DNA from: Nostoc foliaceum FACHB-393
Lineage (GTDB): Bacteria; Cyanobacteriota; Cyanobacteriia; Cyanobacteriales; Nostocaceae
Direction: 5' to 3'
Assembly: GCF_014698505.1 (NCBI RefSeq)
Contig: NZ_JACJTD010000017.1
Coordinates: 1-64,000, forward strand
DNA: 64,000 nucleotides
The notes below the pieces were generated by a model. That model worked only from the letters and a program-made list of their open reading frames with translations. It was not told where the DNA came from and did not search any database. The position numbers were made by a program, and so were the translations under genes. Shown one piece after another: positions 36,853 to 47,466 of the stretch (the stretch's first letter is position 1; each line of letters starts with the position of its first letter).

Positions 36853-37791
36853 ATGGGAAATTCCGCAGATTTACCGTCTATTTACGCAGATAAGCCGATT
36901 GAATTAGCACCTGCTAAAGTTATTGCCTCGTTTCCTGTTAATACTTTTTTGGAAAATCTAGCGATGCCTACGGCGGGCTACGCCTACGCGTCAGATGGCA
37001 CAATTTTTGTAAGTAATCATGAGGTCGGCGAGATTGTTCGCATTACCCCAGATGGCAATCAGCAAATTCATGCCACTGTTGAAGGCAAAGTAAGTGGTCT
37101 TGCTTTCACTGCGAACGGCGATCTAGTAGCAACAGGATGGAATGGTGATTCTATACCAGTGGTTTCTCTAGTTAAAAGTGATGGCACGGTGGAAACGTTG
37201 CTGACACTGCCAGACGCAATGTTTCTCAATGGCATCACGCCACTTTGCGACACTCAGTATTTGACAGCAGATTCCTCTCGCGGTGCAATCTGGCTGATTG
37301 ATATTGCTCAACCCAGTGGATCAATATGGCTAGAACATCCAATGCTTGCTCGTAGCAATTCGGAGAGCGTGTTTCCGGCTGCAAATGGCTTGAAACGTTT
37401 TGGTGATTTCCTCTACGTTTCAAATACGGAAAAAATGTTGCTGTTGCGGATTCCTGTTGATACTGCTAATAAACCAGGTGAGCCGGAAATTTTTGTTGAG
37501 CAAACTAATATTGATGACTTTGCCTTTGATGTGGAAGGCAACCTTTATGGAGCAACGCACATTTACAACAGTGTGGTACGAATTGCGCCCGATCGCACTA
37601 CTACTATCATTGCTCAAGCCGAGTCAGGTGTAATTGGTAGCACAGCCGTGGCTTTTGGTCAAACAGAGAGCGATAACACCGCGATTTATGTTGTAACTAA
37701 TGGTGGAATGTTTTTACCTCCACCTACTGGTGTCGTTCCTGCTAATGTTGTTCGGCTTGAAGTTGGAAAAACTGGGTATTCCTTAATTTGA
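36853..37791 (+). CDS. SMP-30/gluconolactonase-like beta-propeller protein
   Basis: 312 residues with propeller repeats: [80 protein letters not shown] and [29 protein letters not shown]. The Asn and Asp of the calcium site are likely those in AANGLKR and IDDFAFD. Residues 37-46 ([10 protein letters not shown]) come from an inserted 29-bp palindromic repeat and sit just before the first blade. The catalytic substrate is unknown. Confidence 0.85.
   Translation: MGNSADLPSIYADKPIELAPAKVIASFPVNTFLENLAMPTAGYAYASDGTIFVSNHEVGEIVRITPDGNQQIHATVEGKVSGLAFTANGDLVATGWNGDSIPVVSLVKSDGTVETLLTLPDAMFLNGITPLCDTQYLTADSSRGAIWLIDIAQPSGSIWLEHPMLARSNSESVFPAANGLKRFGDFLYVSNTEKMLLLRIPVDTANKPGEPEIFVEQTNIDDFAFDVEGNLYGATHIYNSVVRIAPDRTTTIIAQAESGVIGSTAVAFGQTESDNTAIYVVTNGGMFLPPPTGVVPANVVRLEVGKTGYSLI
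36961..36989 (+). repeat. 29-bp palindromic repeat inserted in frame in SMP-30-like gene
   Basis: One mismatch to the omp85 copy (19343-19371, opposite strand). It encodes [10 protein letters not shown] in the same reading phase as in omp85. Confidence 0.85.
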
Positions 37792-37855
37792 GAATGACTC
37801 AACCATGCTACGGTTGCAAAAACTTACAACTATTAACTTGATGGTGACATAACTA

Positions 37856-38422
37856 ATGGAGATGGAACAGGACGAGCAATTTGTAACCGTGGTCATTACA
37901 CAAGTTGTAAAGCCAGGATGCGAAAGCGCTTACGAGGCTTGGTTAAAAGATATTACCAGAGTTGCCAGAACCTATGTAGGTCATTTGGGAACAAACGTGA
38001 TTCGTCCCCAACTTGGAGTGCGAAATGAATACGTGATTATCTTCCGGTTTGACGGTTATGAAAATTTAAAGGTGTGGATGACATCGCGCGATCGCGAATA
38101 TTGGCTGAATCAAGGTAAACATTTGGTGGAATCCGATCCTGATGTTCAACAAATCTGTGGATTAGAAGCTTGGTTTTCTCTTCCCGGTCAACCACTGAAA
38201 ACTCCACCGCGCTATAAAACAGCATTGCTAACTTGGGGAGCTGTATTTGTGTTGATTAATTTGTTGAATACATTTATAACGCCCCTGCTTCGCGGCTTAC
38301 CTCCCTTAATTATTTCGTTGATCATTACCATTACTATGGTTTTGCTATTAACTTATGTTGTCATGCCTAGAGTTAGCCGTTTGTTTAGTTCTTGGCTATA
38401 TCCTAAATTACGAAAAGTTTAG
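37856..38422 (+). CDS. ABM-domain protein with C-terminal membrane helices
   Basis: 188 residues. The N-terminal VTVVITQVVKPGCESAYEAWLKDITRVARTYVGHLGTNVIRPQ...YVIIFRFDGYENLKVWMTSRDREYWL is an antibiotic-biosynthesis-monooxygenase (ferredoxin-like) fold. Two hydrophobic segments follow (TALLTWGAVFVLINLLNTFI and LIISLIITITMVLLLTYVVM). This architecture is known as a conserved membrane ABM family without proven activity. Probably in the operon with the two genes upstream. ATG 37856 or the next Met two codons on may start it. Confidence 0.85.
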   Translation: MEMEQDEQFVTVVITQVVKPGCESAYEAWLKDITRVARTYVGHLGTNVIRPQLGVRNEYVIIFRFDGYENLKVWMTSRDREYWLNQGKHLVESDPDVQQICGLEAWFSLPGQPLKTPPRYKTALLTWGAVFVLINLLNTFITPLLRGLPPLIISLIITITMVLLLTYVVMPRVSRLFSSWLYPKLRKV

Positions 38423-38455
38423 CACCTGAACGCCCCTCCAAAAAGCCAAAATGTT

Positions 38456-38482
38456 AGGGGTAGTTATCTAACTACCCCTTTA
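38456..38482 (+). terminator. Terminator hairpin after the SDR/SMP-30/ABM operon
   Basis: AGGGGTAGTTA (38456-38466) pairs with TAACTACCCCT (38469-38479), followed by TTTATT. It may also act on the convergent ndhD transcript. Confidence 0.75.
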
Positions 38483-38533
38483 TTGCCCTAATAATTTAGA
38501 ATTTACTTGCAGACCCCTTAATGGGAAGTTAAT

Positions 38534-40159
38534 TTACTCAGAAATGTTAATTGAACTTTCAACTTGAGAAGTAGCCAATGTTGGTGCAGAGAAAATCCGC
38601 GAGTACAGACTTGATGGTTGCTGATGAGCAACGACTGGTAGAACTTCACGAGCATGGGCGGCTAATTCTACTGCCTTCACGTCATAAGTCTGCGTTGCCA
38701 GTTTGGGATAAAACCCGATACCGATGATTGGCAGCAGCAAACAAGCGGTAATAAATATTTCGCGGGGTTTGACATCAGATATTACAGCATCCAGGTGCAA
38801 CTCTTCACTTTGCTCACCGTAGAACACTTGACGCAACATCGACAGTAAATAAATTGGTGTCAAAATCACGCCAACGGCTGACAGCAACACAACTACAACT
38901 TTGAAGCTAGAACTGTAAACGTCACTGGTGGCGATACCCAGAAATACCATTAACTCACCCACAAAACCACTCATTCCGGGTAAAGCGAGAGAAGCCATTG
39001 AACCAATGGTAAACAAAGCAAAGGTTTTGGGCATTACCTTGGCCATACCGCCCATTTTATCCATCATCAAGGTGTGGGTGCGATCGTAAGTGACGCCAGA
39101 GAGAAAGAACAAGCTAGCAGCAATCAAACCGTGGGAAACCATCTGTAACACTGCACCGCTGATACCCAGTTCTGTGTAAGAGGCAATCCCAATCAGCACA
39201 AACCCCATGTGGGCAATTGAAGAGTAAGCCAAGCGGCGTTTGAGATTGGTTTGGGCAAAAGCACAGCAAGCACCGTAGACAATGTTAACCACACCCAAAA
39301 TTGCCAGCACTGGGGCAAAAGTCACATGGGCATTGGGCAACATTTCCACATTAAAGCGGATGAGAGCATAACCACCCATTTTTAACAACACACCAGCCAA
39401 AATCATTGAACCGGGTGCTGATGCTTCACCGTGGGCATCAGGTAGCCAAGTATGTAAAGGGAAAATTGGTAACTTCACACCGAAGGCAATCAAGAAACCT
39501 GCATAAACCAACAATTCCAAGGTTTTGGGGTATTCTTTCATTCCTAGAGTCGCCATGTCGAAGGTAACGGTATCTCCAGAGAATGCCATTGCAAAACCGG
39601 CAATCAAGATAAATATTGATGCAGCGGCGGTGTAAAGAATGAATTTGGTAGCCGCATAACGACGGTTTTGCCCTCCCCAGATGGAAATCAGCAGGTAAAC
39701 CGGCACTAATTCGATTTCCCACATTAGGAAGAACAGCAGCAAATCTTGGGCGACGAATACGCCAAGCTGGGCGCTGTACATCGCTAACATCAGACCATAA
39801 AATAATCGCGGCTTGGTGGTAACTTTCCAAGCCGCGAATATTGCGAGGGTATTTATTAAGCCTGTTAGAAGCAGCAAGGGCATCGATAAACCATCAACCC
39901 CCACAGCCCAATGCAAACCTAACTGCGGTATCCAAGGATAGTTTTCTACAAGTTGGAGTGTTGAACTATGAAAATCGTAGTTATACCAAAAGGCATAAAT
40001 CATCAGTGCAAAGTCAGCGATCGCAACTCCCAGACCATACCACCGCACAGTTCTGCCTTCTTTGTCTGGGATTAAGGGGATGGCTAAGGCAGCCACCAAG
40101 GGTAAGAGGATTATGGCTGTTAGCCAGGGAAATTCAATAGCATTCATCACTTCTGACAA
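38534..40159 (-). CDS. ndhD: NDH-1 complex subunit NdhD (first copy)
   Basis: 541 residues, about 14 membrane helices, proton-pumping antiporter-like subunit of the photosynthetic NDH-1 complex. [21 protein letters not shown] has the conserved Glu, [21 protein letters not shown] the Lys/His pair, and [15 protein letters not shown] and [15 protein letters not shown] are family signatures. The start may be the ATG at residue 5 (MNAIEF). It shares its gene direction with a second ndhD at 42546, separated by a coiled-coil gene and thrB. Confidence 0.96.
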   Translation of the reverse strand: MSEVMNAIEFPWLTAIILLPLVAALAIPLIPDKEGRTVRWYGLGVAIADFALMIYAFWYNYDFHSSTLQLVENYPWIPQLGLHWAVGVDGLSMPLLLLTGLINTLAIFAAWKVTTKPRLFYGLMLAMYSAQLGVFVAQDLLLFFLMWEIELVPVYLLISIWGGQNRRYAATKFILYTAAASIFILIAGFAMAFSGDTVTFDMATLGMKEYPKTLELLVYAGFLIAFGVKLPIFPLHTWLPDAHGEASAPGSMILAGVLLKMGGYALIRFNVEMLPNAHVTFAPVLAILGVVNIVYGACCAFAQTNLKRRLAYSSIAHMGFVLIGIASYTELGISGAVLQMVSHGLIAASLFFLSGVTYDRTHTLMMDKMGGMAKVMPKTFALFTIGSMASLALPGMSGFVGELMVFLGIATSDVYSSSFKVVVVLLSAVGVILTPIYLLSMLRQVFYGEQSEELHLDAVISDVKPREIFITACLLLPIIGIGFYPKLATQTYDVKAVELAAHAREVLPVVAHQQPSSLYSRIFSAPTLATSQVESSINISE

Positions 40160-40779
40160 TAAATTTGCCTTCTCGCTTTTAATTTCATTATATTAAGGAA
40201 TCAATACTTTTGTAAACATTCCTTAACCCTAGAATCTTAAATTTTTGGCATAGATAAGAATATATACTCATCAAATTCCAAATTATCAGGATAAATAAGA
40301 ATAAATACTTATCGGATTTTGCCGATTCCATTCTAAATGTAAACTTTTGCAACGTCAACAAAAAACGGCAGCCAAAGCCACCGTTACAATACCGTTATAT
40401 TTTCTAGCCCAATTGTCAGGGCTATATTAGTCTACGTTTCTAAGTTGAGTCATAGACCTAACCCCCAGCCCCTTAAGAGCTAGCGTTGGGGAGTAAGATT
40501 CAAAGCCTCTCTCCTAAAAGTTAGCTATGGTGTACATACAAGTCCTAAAAACCTTGATTTTCCTCGTTCCCAGGCTCCGCTTGGGAATGCATTCATTGAG
40601 TCTCTGACTCAATATCTGACTGGAGGCAGAGCCTCTAAATCAGGCATTCCCATGCAGAGCATGGGAACGAGATCAACGAGGAAACAATGAAAAATCAAGC
40701 TTTTTTCGACTTGTGTGTACACCGTAGCCTTTTAGGAGAGAGGAAGGAAAGTGAGGTCAAAAGTACTTGGGGCTGACCA
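40160..40779. other. Intergenic region with MITE-like element
   Basis: 620 bases without a gene. The right half holds the inverted-repeat element at 40506-40743; the left half, upstream of ndhD, is AT-rich and presumably carries its promoter. Confidence 0.6.
40506..40743. mobile_element. MITE-like element with about 54-bp inverted ends and nested hairpin
   Basis: The left end begins CCTCTCTCCTAAAAG and its imperfect complement closes the element at 40743. The match continues inward through a GGTGTACA-ACAAGTC block and ends near CTTGATTTT, about 54 bases in all. Inside is a second inverted pair, CTCGTTCCCAGGCTCC...GGGAATGC and its complement ending GGGAACGAG (about 40563-40672). No ORF is present, so it depends on a transposase elsewhere. 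Target duplications are unclear. Confidence 0.8.
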
Positions 40780-41289
40780 TTAAACAATCCGGTTGACAAT
40801 TGTCCACACTTCCCCGTCAGAGCGGACATAAGGAACGGAGATTGTCTTGAACCCAGTAATGAAGGGCTTGTAATAAATCTGCCAATACATTGGACTGAGT
40901 TGATTGGCACAAGCCTTAAGAAAACGGACTTCTGCCGCAAGTTCACTTGCTAGTTGATTAATGCGTTGAGCATGAACCTGTGCTACTTCTTTGGCTTCTT
41001 CTAGCTGCTGCTGTTGGATAAGTTCTTTTGATGCAACTTGCGATCGCACTAATTTACCTTGTTTTTGTTTTATCTGGCCTTCCAGGGCTGTGATCGCCGC
41101 GTCTATGCCTTGGAGTTCAACTGATAATTGGGCATTTTCCCTAGCTTGACGGCGGTAAGCTTCCACCATTGCTTGGGGTGAATCATTCTCGCCAGAGATT
41201 ACATTATTAATAGTGAGTGCAGCGCGTTCTTCCAAAAGAATCTGAATTTGAGAGTTAAGCGCCGCCATTTCAGCCTGAATTTGCTCCAT
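40780..41289 (-). CDS. Coiled-coil protein, unknown function
   Basis: 169 residues. MEQIQAEMAALNSQIQILLEERAAL and QLSVELQGIDAAITALEGQIKQKQGKLVRSQVASKELIQQQQLEEAKEVAQVHAQRINQLASELAAEVRFLKA form long predicted coiled coils. The C-terminal 40 residues (YWQIYYKPFITGFKTISVPYVRSDGEVWTIVNRIV) look folded. No signal peptide and no known family recognised. It follows thrB by 42 bases, so it is probably in its operon. Confidence 0.75.
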   Translation of the reverse strand: MEQIQAEMAALNSQIQILLEERAALTINNVISGENDSPQAMVEAYRRQARENAQLSVELQGIDAAITALEGQIKQKQGKLVRSQVASKELIQQQQLEEAKEVAQVHAQRINQLASELAAEVRFLKACANQLSPMYWQIYYKPFITGFKTISVPYVRSDGEVWTIVNRIV

Positions 41290-41331
41290 AAATCGAGTTT
41301 TAAGTGCTGAGTAAAATAGTCATCTGATTTT

Positions 41332-42246
41332 TTAAAAGCTTTTTGCACCTTGGGTATCAAGAGAAAGCGATCGCACCTCGGCTGTAATTCCTTCTTCTTG
41401 CCAAGCAGCTAACATCGCCGCCTCCACAGCCTCTGAGTGTAACTTATCTGCCAAAGCTAACAGTGTCGGCCCCGCACCACTAATTACCATACCATAAGCA
41501 CCAGCACTAACAGCTGCAATGTTAAGAGCATCATAACCAGGAATCAAAGCTTTACGATAGGGCTGATGCAACTTATCTTGTAAAGCTGTCTTTAGCCATT
41601 GTCCGTTACCAGTTTCCAAGCCGCGCAACAATAACCCCAAATGTGCTGTATTGAAAATCGCGTCAGCGCGACTCACCTCAGTGGGGAGAACACCCCGCGC
41701 TTCTGAAGTGGAAAGTTCAAAATTAGGAATAGCTACAACTGGTACAACATCTTTATGCCAGGGAACATCACAAATTTCCCAAGCGGCGCCACTGGTAGCA
41801 GCGAGACGACATCCTCCCAACAAAGCTGGAACTACATTATCAGGATGTCCTTCCATTGCGATCGCTAACTCCATCACCTGCGCCTGAGAAAGAGTTGTAC
41901 CCTCAAGTTGATTAGCAGCAACTAACCCACCAACAATTGCAGTCGCCGAACTACCCAAACCTCTCGCCAACGGCACACCTAACTTAATCTCTATTTTCAC
42001 AGTCGGCGGTGTCTGCTCTATATGTTGATAGAACTTGACAAACGCTTGATAGAGGAGATTACTTTCATCGGTTTGGACTCGTTCAGCTTCCGTACCAGTG
42101 ACATGAATAGTTAGCCCACCCTCTTCTAGGCGAGTGAACTTGAACTCGTTGTACAGCTTTAATGCTGCACCGATGCAATCAAAACCAGGCCCCAAATTCG
42201 CAGTTGTGGCAGGAACAGTAACAGTGACACCAGAAACAACAGACAT
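41332..42246 (-). CDS. thrB: Homoserine kinase
   Basis: 304 residues, GHMP kinase. VTVPATTANLGPGFDCIGAAL (motif 1), VPLARGLGSSATAIVGGLVAANQL (ATP-binding motif 2, PxxxGLGSSA) and GAYGMVISGAGPTLLAL (motif 3) are all present. It phosphorylates L-homoserine for threonine synthesis. The start at MSVVSGVTVTV agrees with family length. Confidence 0.97.
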   Translation of the reverse strand: MSVVSGVTVTVPATTANLGPGFDCIGAALKLYNEFKFTRLEEGGLTIHVTGTEAERVQTDESNLLYQAFVKFYQHIEQTPPTVKIEIKLGVPLARGLGSSATAIVGGLVAANQLEGTTLSQAQVMELAIAMEGHPDNVVPALLGGCRLAATSGAAWEICDVPWHKDVVPVVAIPNFELSTSEARGVLPTEVSRADAIFNTAHLGLLLRGLETGNGQWLKTALQDKLHQPYRKALIPGYDALNIAAVSAGAYGMVISGAGPTLLALADKLHSEAVEAAMLAAWQEEGITAEVRSLSLDTQGAKSF

Positions 42247-42363
42247 TGATAAAACTCACTAATCATCAACTAGCATCCCATGTAAAGGGTTAATTTGTTT
42301 ATTAGTGATGCTAATTATCTGTTGTGGTATAGCGGTTCTCGTTTACGTGAGGTACACCCGTAG

Positions 42364-42390
42364 GGGCACGGCACTACCGTGCCCTTTTCC
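42364..42390. repeat. Hairpin repeat GGGCACGG/CCGTGCCC
   Basis: GGGCACGG (42364-42371) and CCGTGCCC (42377-42384) with a 5-base loop and TTTT on the plus-strand side, between ndhD (second copy) and thrB; part of a dispersed Nostoc repeat rather than a clear terminator for the minus-strand genes. Confidence 0.5.
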
Positions 42391-42545
42391 AGAAAAAACA
42401 TCTTGGGCATCCTGAGAATAATTTGGGATTGATAGCCGATCACTATGGATAGGCTATCAATAGTCTCTTCTTCCTCTGAAATATACTTAGAAGTTCTCGA
42501 AGTTAGCGATCGCTCTTTCCACAGAAGAAACATATTTCAAAAAGC

Positions 42546-44234
42546 TTACTTCAGAGTTCCTAAAACGGGCGCTACCTCAACCTCGGTAATTGGCGGAACC
42601 AAGAAACCCTTAGCATAGATTTGGGGATTTGTTTGTGAGATTATCGCATAAGACTGGCGAAGATTAGCATTGACTGCAACAGTCTTCACGTCGTACATCT
42701 GCATCGCCATCTTGGGATAGAAACCAATACCAATAATCATCAACAGAAAACAGGCAGCGATAAACACCTCACGTGGTCTAGCATCGTCGTAGACTGCTTC
42801 TTCTGGCACGAGGCAGTCTGTACCAAAACAAACTGTTCCCTCATCTTCTTGATTTTCCGAACCTGCATTATTAATGTCGCATAGGAGTGCTGCACCTTTA
42901 CCATAAAATACCTCTCGGAGCATGGAAAGTAGATAGATAGGTGTGAGGATAACTCCAACTGCGGCGAGAAAAACTGTGACGGTGCAGAAAGTCGAACTGT
43001 AAACGTCACTGCTTGTCATACCAACGAATACTGAGAGTTCGCCAGCAAAGCCACTCATACCGGGAAGTGCCAGAGATGCCATTGCTCCGATTGTAAACAG
43101 GGCAAAGACTTTGGGCATGGCTTGACCAATACCGCCCATATCTTTCATTACCATTGTGTGGGTGCGATCGTAAGTAACACCTGCTAAGAAGAACAGCACC
43201 GATGCAATCAAACCATGCGAGATCATCTGCAACATCGCGCCGTTGATTCCCAAATCAGTGAAGGAGGCAATTCCAAGCAGCACAAACCCCATATGAGAAA
43301 TCGACGAATAAGCCAAACGCCGCTTCATATTAGTCTGAGCAAAGGAGTTCAATGCACCATAAATAATATTGACAACACCCAGAATGGCTAAAACCGGTGC
43401 AAAGTAAATGTGTGCATCGGGGAGCAACTCAAGATTCAGGCGAATTAGTCCGTATCCGCCCATCTTCAGCAATACACCAGCCAAAATCATTGATACAGGA
43501 GAGGATGCTTCGCCGTGGGCATCAGGCAACCAGGTATGCATCGGGAAAACAGCAAGCTTGACACCAAATGCAATCAACAACCCTGCATAAAGTAGCAGTT
43601 GTAAACCAATGGGATATTCCTTCTTGGCGAGGGCGGTTATATCAAATGTCATATCACCGCCGCCGTGTAGCCCCATTGCCAAGGCTGCCACTAAGATAAA
43701 TATAGAAGCTGCTGCGGTATACAACAAGAATTTCGTAGCCGCATAACGACGCCTTTGCCCACCCCAAATGCAGACTAGTAGGTAGACGGGGATTAGCTCT
43801 ACTTCCCACATAATGAAAAATAGCAGCAAGTCTTTGGCAACGAACACCCCTACTTGTGCAGAATACAGCACCAGCATCAAAAAATAGAAGAGGCGAGGGC
43901 GGTGATCAACTTGCCAAGCCGAAAACATCGAGAGTGTGGTGACAAATCCTGCTAGCAGCACAAGTGGTACTGATAGTCCATCGACTGATACCGCCCAGTT
44001 CAGACCCAACTGAGGCATCCAGGCATAACTTTCCACCATTTGAAAACTAGCATTGCTGGCATCGTAATGCTTCCAAAAGGCGTAGCACATCAAGGCAAAG
44101 TCTGCAATACCTACACCCAGTGCATACCACCGCACGCGCTTGCCATCTTTATCAGGCAGCACAGGGATGAGCAGGGAAGCAACTAGTGGCAGCAAGACAA
44201 TTGCGGTAAGCCAGGGAAATTGATCCGCTATCAT
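42546..44234 (-). CDS. ndhD: NDH-1 complex subunit NdhD (second copy, Cys-rich loop)
   Basis: 562 residues. The same helices and motifs as the copy at 38534 ([72 protein letters not shown]). It differs by a loop of 41 residues instead of 16 between EVFYG and PREVF. This loop is acidic and contains three Cys ([15 protein letters not shown]). Paralogous NdhD proteins define different NDH-1 forms (respiratory versus CO2-uptake); which this one belongs to needs a tree. Confidence 0.96.
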   Translation of the reverse strand: MIADQFPWLTAIVLLPLVASLLIPVLPDKDGKRVRWYALGVGIADFALMCYAFWKHYDASNASFQMVESYAWMPQLGLNWAVSVDGLSVPLVLLAGFVTTLSMFSAWQVDHRPRLFYFLMLVLYSAQVGVFVAKDLLLFFIMWEVELIPVYLLVCIWGGQRRRYAATKFLLYTAAASIFILVAALAMGLHGGGDMTFDITALAKKEYPIGLQLLLYAGLLIAFGVKLAVFPMHTWLPDAHGEASSPVSMILAGVLLKMGGYGLIRLNLELLPDAHIYFAPVLAILGVVNIIYGALNSFAQTNMKRRLAYSSISHMGFVLLGIASFTDLGINGAMLQMISHGLIASVLFFLAGVTYDRTHTMVMKDMGGIGQAMPKVFALFTIGAMASLALPGMSGFAGELSVFVGMTSSDVYSSTFCTVTVFLAAVGVILTPIYLLSMLREVFYGKGAALLCDINNAGSENQEDEGTVCFGTDCLVPEEAVYDDARPREVFIAACFLLMIIGIGFYPKMAMQMYDVKTVAVNANLRQSYAIISQTNPQIYAKGFLVPPITEVEVAPVLGTLK

Positions 44235-44413
44235 GTATATGAGAAAAAATACTTATTTGGGATGATGTCATTCTACTAAACCTTGTAACAATTTCTTCAT
44301 AAGTATTTGTCCCAGTTAACCATAAATATTTGTCCCAGTTAACCGCTTTGACTCAAAGACAATCGACTTAATAAATGGCGACTGGGGACTGGGGAAGAAA
44401 GATTTTTAGTTGC

Positions 44414-45133
44414 TCACGGTACTAATCCAGCCCGCAAAGCACGAACAGCAGCCTGTGTCCGGTCAGCGACACAGAGTTTATTGAGAATACCTCGAACATG
44501 AGTTTTTACAGTACCGACTGTTAAATAGAGCCTTTTAGCAATTTCTGCATTGTCACAGCCAGCGACAATCAACTCTAAAACATCCATCTCCCTATGAGTT
44601 AAAGGATAGGTGACTATACTTTTCTCAGTGTCTGGGTCAATACCTTCAATCAAGACTCTTTTTCCAGATGCCCCTCTGCTGCCATCGGGGAAATCTTGAC
44701 GTATTTGTTGTAGTACAAGGTCTGCGATCGCTGGATCGATCCATGAGCTACCTGCATGGGTGGTTCGCACAGCCTCAACTAGTCTCTCAGTTTCGATATC
44801 CTTCATGCAATAAGAATCTGCACCTGCTGCAAATGCTGCTAAAACTGCCTGTTCGCTATTCTGCATGGTTAAAATTAGCAGCTTTGTAGTATAATCTTCG
44901 TTCTCTGCTTGATATTGCCTAAATGTGCGTGTTAGCTCAATACCATCCATGTCAGGCAAACCAATGTCAATAGTAGCAACATCAGGCTTGAGAGTTTTCA
45001 GAAGCTTGATGCCATCGGCTGCATTGGCTGCTTCACCAACAATGTTTAACTCAGGCTGGGTTTGTAAAGCAGCCCGTAAGCCAATTCTCGTAAGGTTGTG
45101 ATCTTCAATCACAAGGATCTTGATTTCATTCAT
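44414..45133 (-). CDS. NarL/FixJ-type response regulator
   Basis: 239 residues. Receiver domain: LVIEDHNLTRIGL, phospho-acceptor Asp56 in TIDIGLPDMDG, and the conserved Lys in SYCMKDIETE. A C-terminal LuxR-type helix-turn-helix (about 175-235): LTHREMDVLELIVAGCDNAEIAKRLYLTVGTVKTHVRGILNKLCVADRTQAAVRALRAGLVP. It lies divergent from the receiver-kinase at 45717, so the two may form a system; their targets are unknown. Confidence 0.94.
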   Translation of the reverse strand: MNEIKILVIEDHNLTRIGLRAALQTQPELNIVGEAANAADGIKLLKTLKPDVATIDIGLPDMDGIELTRTFRQYQAENEDYTTKLLILTMQNSEQAVLAAFAAGADSYCMKDIETERLVEAVRTTHAGSSWIDPAIADLVLQQIRQDFPDGSRGASGKRVLIEGIDPDTEKSIVTYPLTHREMDVLELIVAGCDNAEIAKRLYLTVGTVKTHVRGILNKLCVADRTQAAVRALRAGLVP

Positions 45134-45716
45134 AGTTGCTTAACTTTACTGTTATCTATCTAAAGTACAGATTAAAATAATCTCGTTCTTTTATTCGGGA
45201 TCTTATACAAAAAGCAATGCAGTTGGTATTGTTCCCCGAACTTCATCTATCATTAGACATAAATAACCTTATCTCGTAAGTTTTTCTAAAGCAAGAGTTT
45301 CGATATGAAAGAATAAATTAATCAAAAAATATTTTTATACATTAACCTGATAATGATGTTTTATGGTAGACAATTTTTCATTGAAAATCTTGTAGCAAGC
45401 AAGAGTCGGCGACTATTAAATAGTTACCCTTACAGTAGCTAGGATGATGTACATAAATAAAAGGGGCTAAACTACCTCACCCTAGCACCAAGGTACAGAT
45501 ATTGGTTGGATAATCGGACGGCTATGATACTTGCAAAAATAGTAATAAATTATTACAAGTATTAAAACTATTCTTGGTATATTTACTTAGAAAGGTAAGA
45601 TTTTAATTCAGGAAACTTGAAAGGAAAATGTGAATCCTTAATAATCTCAGCGCTAGTGAAGTAAGCTATTACTAGATTTGCTAGGGATAGCCAAGCACTT
45701 CTTTTTTTATTTAGCC
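45134..45716. other. Divergent promoter region of a two-component pair
   Basis: 583 bases, AT-rich, no ORF recognised and no clear repeat. Presumably holds both promoters. Confidence 0.5.
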
Positions 45717-46805
45717 ATGTCTTTAACTAAAACTGTCAAAAAAGATAAAATTCTCGCTGTCGATGATGTTTTTGACAATCTACTAGTCTTAGAAGCTGTC
45801 CTAGAAGATAAGGACTATGAAATTAGCTTAGTGGAAGATAGCAAAATAGCTCTGGCTATGGTTGAGGAGTCACCGCCAGACTTAATTCTCTTAGATGTGA
45901 TGATGCCGGAGATAGATGGGTATGAATTCACTCGACGCATCCGGCAGAATCCGGCGTTGCCATTTATCCCCATTCTGCTGCTCACGGCTCACTATGAGTC
46001 TAGCGTTGTGGAAGGACTCGATGCTGGTGCAGATGACTTTATTCGTAAACCATTCGATCCTGATGAACTACATGCACGAGTGCGATCGCTCCTGCGTCTC
46101 AAGCATAGTATCGATGAACGAGATCAGATGGCTAACCTGCGGGCAGATTTTGTCTCCCGTTTTACTCACGATTTACGTATACCACTGGTAGCCTCCAACC
46201 GGGTATTAAAATTATTGCTGGAAGGCAGGTTTTGCGATGTTTCGCCACAATTGCAAGAAATAATTGATACCATGATTGGCAGTAATCAAGACCTGCTGGA
46301 AATGGTAAATACCTTGCTAGAAGTTTATCGTCATGAAGCGGGCTGTAAAACCTTAAAAATTTCTCCCTGCAATATTCAGGAATTAGTTAGTGAAGTTTCC
46401 CAGGAATTAACTCCCTTAGCTGAAGAAAAAGGATTAACTGTAAATATTGACAGAGGTGAAACTGCAAGCACCGTCATGGGCGATCGCGTAGAACTGCGGC
46501 GGGTATTGACAAATATCATCGGCAATGCGATCAAATTTACAGATAAAGGTTCTGTAGATATTCACAGCCATGTCACTCCGGCAGATGTGACTATTGATAT
46601 CCAAGATACGGGGCCAGGAATTTCTAAACAAGATCAGGCAATATTATTCGAGCGATTTCGCCAAGGTAAACACCAGCGTTCTGGTAGTGGTTTGGGCCTA
46701 TATCTATCTCGCTGCATTATCGAAGCACATCAAGGCACAATCGATGTAACATCTGAACCAGGACATGGTAGTACATTCACCATACATCTACCTATATCTG
46801 GCTAA
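45717..46805 (+). CDS. Receiver-histidine kinase (response regulator domain N-terminal)
   Basis: About 362 residues from the ATG at 45717 (MSLTKTVKKDKILAVDD); a TTG 39 bases upstream is the longest frame, but its extra residues (LGIAKHFFFYLA) look non-coding. Receiver Asp60 in LILLDVMMPEIDG, and Lys111 in DDFIRKPFDP. The H box SRFTHDLRIPL carries His151. The ATPase domain has NIIGNAIKF (N box), DTGPGISK (G1), FERFRQGKHQRSGSGLGLYLSR (F/G2). There is no membrane segment, so it is cytoplasmic and gets input through its receiver. It probably works with the divergent NarL-type regulator. Confidence 0.93.
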   Translation: MSLTKTVKKDKILAVDDVFDNLLVLEAVLEDKDYEISLVEDSKIALAMVEESPPDLILLDVMMPEIDGYEFTRRIRQNPALPFIPILLLTAHYESSVVEGLDAGADDFIRKPFDPDELHARVRSLLRLKHSIDERDQMANLRADFVSRFTHDLRIPLVASNRVLKLLLEGRFCDVSPQLQEIIDTMIGSNQDLLEMVNTLLEVYRHEAGCKTLKISPCNIQELVSEVSQELTPLAEEKGLTVNIDRGETASTVMGDRVELRRVLTNIIGNAIKFTDKGSVDIHSHVTPADVTIDIQDTGPGISKQDQAILFERFRQGKHQRSGSGLGLYLSRCIIEAHQGTIDVTSEPGHGSTFTIHLPISG

Positions 46806-46903
46806 AACTAAAAGTAAGGATGTTTTGCAATCAAAAATAAAATAGTGTTCACAGGCAAAATTTGTGAACACTAAAATATAGGAGGAGGCAGACAATAATA
46901 TTT

Positions 46904-47113
46904 TTACTTATTAATTTCTGGAACAATATCGGGACGTTCTTTATCTTCCCAACCTACAGGACGTTTGGAATTGTACCAGGCAGTTGACCCTATAGTAACA
47001 GCAACGATAAAGCCTAATCCTAATAACGCTGTCAGCACAATAGAATAACCAGAATTATCTTGTGATATCAAATTTATATCTGTTAAAAGATAGGTAAATA
47101 GAAGATTAATCAT
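46904..47113 (-). CDS. Small one-helix membrane protein, Psb35-like
   Basis: 69 residues. One membrane helix (SIVLTALLGLGFIVAVTIGSTAWY) followed by a conserved tail NSKRPVGWEDKERPDIVPEI. The tail matches my memory of the cyanobacterial Ssl2148 family, recently named Psb35 in photosystem II work; the assignment is tentative. Small high-light or thylakoid function would fit. Confidence 0.6.
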   Translation of the reverse strand: MINLLFTYLLTDINLISQDNSGYSIVLTALLGLGFIVAVTIGSTAWYNSKRPVGWEDKERPDIVPEINK

Positions 47114-47283
47114 GGCTCGAGACCTTTTAAAAAATCACTGAGAGTTTGAGAAAATATTTTGGAAACAGTATTGTAAAAATGCCTAAAATCCAAGTTAGAA
47201 AACAGATTTTAGAAAAGGAGAAGGTTCAGTAAATAATTATTTTACCTACACCTTCCTCCTGAATAAACTAAATAAAGTTCAGC

Positions 47284-47466
47284 TTAGTCTAAAGTCTTTT
47301 TAACTTCATCTTTGAGATTTTCAGCAGTATGACGGACTTGAGCTTCAGCTTGTTTAGCTTTACCTTCAGCTTTATCGTTAGGATTGCCAGTTACTTCACC
47401 AACTGTTTCTTGTACTTTTCCTTCGATGTTTTTAGCAAAAGCTTTTGCTCTATCTTCGATACTCAT
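47284..47466 (-). CDS. CsbD family stress protein
   Basis: 60 residues, fully charged and helical: SIEDRAKAFAKNIEGKVQETVGEVTGNPNDKAEGKAKQAEAQVRHTAENLKDEV, the CsbD signature. CsbD proteins are general-stress proteins of unclear molecular role. It lies 170 bases upstream of the Psb35-like gene on the same strand. Confidence 0.92.
   Translation of the reverse strand: MSIEDRAKAFAKNIEGKVQETVGEVTGNPNDKAEGKAKQAEAQVRHTAENLKDEVKKTLD

Noticed and set aside
34370..36989. Reading the AGYAYA peptide as a conserved protein motif
   Set aside because: The DNA identity between unrelated genes and an intergenic copy shows it comes from a repeat, not from shared function.
39438..39830. 130-codon minus-strand ORF inside ndhD
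   Set aside because: Alternate frame of ndhD, which has full family motifs over the same bases.
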